From Actinomycetota bacterium (GTDB taxonomy: Bacteria; Actinomycetota; Acidimicrobiia; Acidimicrobiales; Microtrichaceae), in NCBI GenBank assembly GCA_005777415.1, contig SXMI01000256.1, forward strand, positions 1 to 21,351: a stretch of DNA of 21,351 nucleotides, given 5' to 3'. The notes beneath the pieces are model-generated. The model was not told the origin of the DNA, did not search any database, and saw nothing but the letters and a program-made list of their open reading frames with translations. A program made the translations under genes and the position numbers. Shown piece by piece: positions 19,192 through 21,351 of the stretch (the stretch's first letter is position 1; each line of letters opens with the position of its first letter).

Positions 19192-21351
19192 ATGACCGAC
19201 CGGGACGCACCGCGACCCCCTCCGTACTCGCCCCCCGAGCCTGTCGGAGGGACTGCCGACGAGTTCTCGGGCGGCGTCGACGACCTGGCTGCGAACCTGG
19301 CGAGGCGCATCGGTTCGGCCGAGAACCTGGTCCACTTCCTCGACGCTGCCGCCGACGGCGGCGTCTTCGTGTGGGACCTGCGGGTACGCAACCGGGTCTG
19401 GGTCAGTGATCGGTTCCGCGACCTGTTGGGTTTCGACCCGTCGGTCGCCTCGGCCTGGGTGCTCTGGGACCGGGTCGACCCGGACCAGGCGGACCGGGCC
19501 CGGGAGGCGTTCGAGGCCCACCTCGCAGATCCCGATCGGCCCTACGACGTCGAGATCCGCTACCGCCACCGATCGGGCGACTGGGTGTGGTTCCGCTCTC
19601 GTGGCCTGGTGCTCCGGGACACCGACGGCCGCCCGGACCTGTTCGTCTGCTTCAACAGCGACATCACGGCGCTCGTCGGCGCCTCCGTCGGTGCGGAGCG
19701 GTCGCTCCAGGCGTTGTCGGAGTTCACCCGGTCGCTGCAGGTGCTCGACCGGGTGACCGCCGACCTGCAGCTCGTCGCCACGCCGGACGGGATCCTCGAC
19801 TCGCTCGCCGACCTGATCGTCGCCGAGTTCGCCGACCTCTGCCTGCTCACCAGGGAGGCGCCCGACGGCAGGGTCGAGGTGGTTCGGGCTCGGGACGGGG
19901 ACGGCGACGCAGCCGAGTGGCTCCTCGCGGGGTTCGACCGGCTGGGCCGGACGAGCGGGGCGCTGCCTCGTCTGCGGGCGGCCATGGACGACGGTGAGAC
20001 GATCCTCGTCACCGAGGGTCCGTCGAGGGCGTTCGCCGGTGACATCGGCCTGGACCTGCCCGACGACGTGCCGGCCGAGAATCCGATCTCGGTCCTCGTC
20101 GTCCCGTGGGCCCGGCTGAGCGATGCCCGGGGCGGCGTCGTGGTGATCCGACGGCTGGACGGCCGCGAACCGTTCGACGAGCCGGATCAGCTGCTCATCC
20201 AACAGCTGGTGGACCGTCACGCCGACGCCTACCTGGCCCGGATGGAGCAGGCCGAGTCGACCCGGGCCGAACGGTTCCGGGAACTGGCGGCCGGTGCGCC
20301 CTTCGGTCTGATCCACCTCGACGACGCCGGCCGCTGCACCTTCGCCAATGCGACCTGGGCCTCGCTCGTCGAGCTCGGTGACCGGGACCCCGAGGGCGAC
20401 GGCTGGGCGTCGACCCTGGGTCCGGCGGCGAGGTCGCGGCTCCTCGGCCGCTGGGCGACGATGGGCCCTGACGATGGAGCCCTGCCCGACGGGGTCTGGG
20501 TCGGGACCCGGACCGGGTCCCGGAGGTGGTTGTCGTTCGCCGCCACCCCGCAGTTCGACGACCACGGGCGGCGGACCGGGACCATCGTCATGGCGCTCGA
20601 CGACACCTCGCGACGGGCGGCCGAGGAGCGGCTGGAACGGACGGCGAACCGGGACCCGCTGACGGGCGCCGCGAATCGGCGACGACTGTTCGCCTCGCTC
20701 GACGAGTCCCTGCGTTCGCTCACCCGCGAGCGATCGATCGCCGTGGTCTTCGTCGACCTCGACTACTTCAAGGAGGTCAACGACGCGCTCGGTCACGATG
20801 CCGGCGACCGCCTGCTCGTCGAGGTCGCCCGCCGCCTCCGTCTGGCCGCCCGTCCGGGCGAGCTCGTGGCCCGGGTGGGGGGCGACGAGTTCGTCATGGT
20901 CCTCGAGGTCGCGGACCACGACACGGCCCGGGCCCGGGTCGATGCGCTCATGGGCTCGCTCGGCGATCGGGTCGAGAGCGGAGGTCTGCGCCTCGCGATC
21001 AACGTGAGCATGGGGTTGGTGACCGTCGGGGTGGACGAGTCGGGCCTCACCGCCGACGAGGTCGTCCAGCGCGCGGACGCCGCCATGTACGTGGCCAAGG
21101 CGTCTGGCCGGAACAGGTGGGCGGCCTACGACGACGACATGCGCCGCCGTGACCGGCTCCGCGTGGAGGTCTGGCAGCTCCTCGAGGACTCGCTCCGCGA
21201 GGACAGGGTCGCCGTGATGTTCCAGCCCGTCGTGGACCTGGCCACCGGCCGGGTCGTCGGGGCCGAGGCCCTGGCCCGGATCCGGGACACGCTCCCGGCG
21301 CTGCTCACGCCCGATGCGGTCCTCGAGGTGGCCGAGGAGACCGGCCTGATC
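19192..21351 (+). CDS. PAS-GAF-PAS-GGDEF-EAL cyclic-di-GMP signalling protein (3' end outside window)
   Basis: The frame is open from ATG 19192 to the window end, 720 codons, so the gene is cut off. The start is one base after the gdpD stop with GGTGAG before it. There are no membrane helices. Residues about 50-165 are a PAS fold-3 domain (GVFVWDLRVRNRVWVSDRFRDLLGF as motif area, RYRHRSGDWVWFRSRG). Residues about 185-350 are GAF-like. Residues about 365-475 are a second PAS (GLIHLDDAGRCTFANATW). Residues about 485-645 are a GGDEF domain: RDPLTGAANRR, VFVDLDYFKEVND and an intact GGDEF at 564-568, so cyclic-di-GMP synthesis is expected. The inhibitory I-site RxxD reads RPGE. An EAL domain starts about residue 660 (VMFQPVVDL, EAL at 692-694) but most of its catalytic residues lie outside, so phosphodiesterase activity cannot be judged. 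Confidence 0.9.
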   Translation, partial: MTDRDAPRPPPYSPPEPVGGTADEFSGGVDDLAANLARRIGSAENLVHFLDAAADGGVFVWDLRVRNRVWVSDRFRDLLGFDPSVASAWVLWDRVDPDQADRAREAFEAHLADPDRPYDVEIRYRHRSGDWVWFRSRGLVLRDTDGRPDLFVCFNSDITALVGASVGAERSLQALSEFTRSLQVLDRVTADLQLVATPDGILDSLADLIVAEFADLCLLTREAPDGRVEVVRARDGDGDAAEWLLAGFDRLGRTSGALPRLRAAMDDGETILVTEGPSRAFAGDIGLDLPDDVPAENPISVLVVPWARLSDARGGVVVIRRLDGREPFDEPDQLLIQQLVDRHADAYLARMEQAESTRAERFRELAAGAPFGLIHLDDAGRCTFANATWASLVELGDRDPEGDGWASTLGPAARSRLLGRWATMGPDDGALPDGVWVGTRTGSRRWLSFAATPQFDDHGRRTGTIVMALDDTSRRAAEERLERTANRDPLTGAANRRRLFASLDESLRSLTRERSIAVVFVDLDYFKEVNDALGHDAGDRLLVEVARRLRLAARPGELVARVGGDEFVMVLEVADHDTARARVDALMGSLGDRVESGGLRLAINVSMGLVTVGVDESGLTADEVVQRADAAMYVAKASGRNRWAAYDDDMRRRDRLRVEVWQLLEDSLREDRVAVMFQPVVDLATGRVVGAEALARIRDTLPALLTPDAVLEVAEETGLI

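Overview
The window is about 21 kb of very GC-rich DNA with the codon use, GTG-start frequency and gene content of a high-GC actinobacterium. A WhiB1-type regulator, a DUF3107 protein, a paired ArsA/Get3-like ATPase locus and a PdtaS-type HisKA_2 histidine kinase all point to Actinobacteria. The lack of a mycobacterial or streptomycete gene order, the lipoprotein-anchored S8/FG-GAP protein and the GGDEF-EAL receptor fit the class Acidimicrobiia best. That placement is inference.

Layout. (1) Positions 2-547 hold the 3' end of a sugar-type ABC transporter ATPase, convergent with a 1177-residue lipoprotein (576-4109, minus) that joins a divergent subtilisin-like domain to a C-terminal FG-GAP/VCBS propeller. 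(2) Positions 4256-8190 (minus) are a compact five-gene run in transcription order: SufR-like Fe-S regulator, cysteine desulfurase, PhyH-type Fe(II)/2-oxoglutarate oxygenase, HD-domain mixed-valent di-iron oxygenase and HAD phosphatase. The two oxygenases look like the PhnY/PhnZ pair that oxidatively cleaves phosphonates. (3) Divergent from this run is an Mrp/ApbC Fe-S carrier (8305-9459). The shared intergenic region holds three exact 15-bp direct repeats spaced by two helical turns, a good candidate operator. (4) Positions 9500-11725 are an ECF sigma factor, a translationally coupled single-pass membrane protein, and a second membrane-anchored protein. Both membrane proteins end in long Gly/Ser/Asp(/Arg) low-complexity tails. 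Near-identical 31-bp promoter elements (AACC-16 bp-CGTG) precede the sigma gene and the third gene, so this looks like a small self-contained ECF regulon, and it is the most novel-looking unit here. (5) A beta-propeller lipoprotein (11753-12760) converges on a fold-type II PLP enzyme (12774-13853) through a hairpin that contains both stop codons. (6) Positions 13927-18285 carry DUF3107, two ArsA-family ATPases, a PdtaS-like kinase and, convergent, WhiB1. (7) Positions 18465-21351 carry a glycerophosphodiester phosphodiesterase followed one base later by a PAS-GAF-PAS-GGDEF-EAL protein that runs off the window.

Themes. Iron and Fe-S biology runs through the centre: SufR-like sensor, IscS-like sulfur donor, Mrp carrier and two non-heme iron oxygenases, with a WhiB Fe-S protein further along. 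No RNA genes, insertion sequences, phage genes or CRISPR arrays were seen. Identifications rest on motif recognition and remembered family features; no searches were run.
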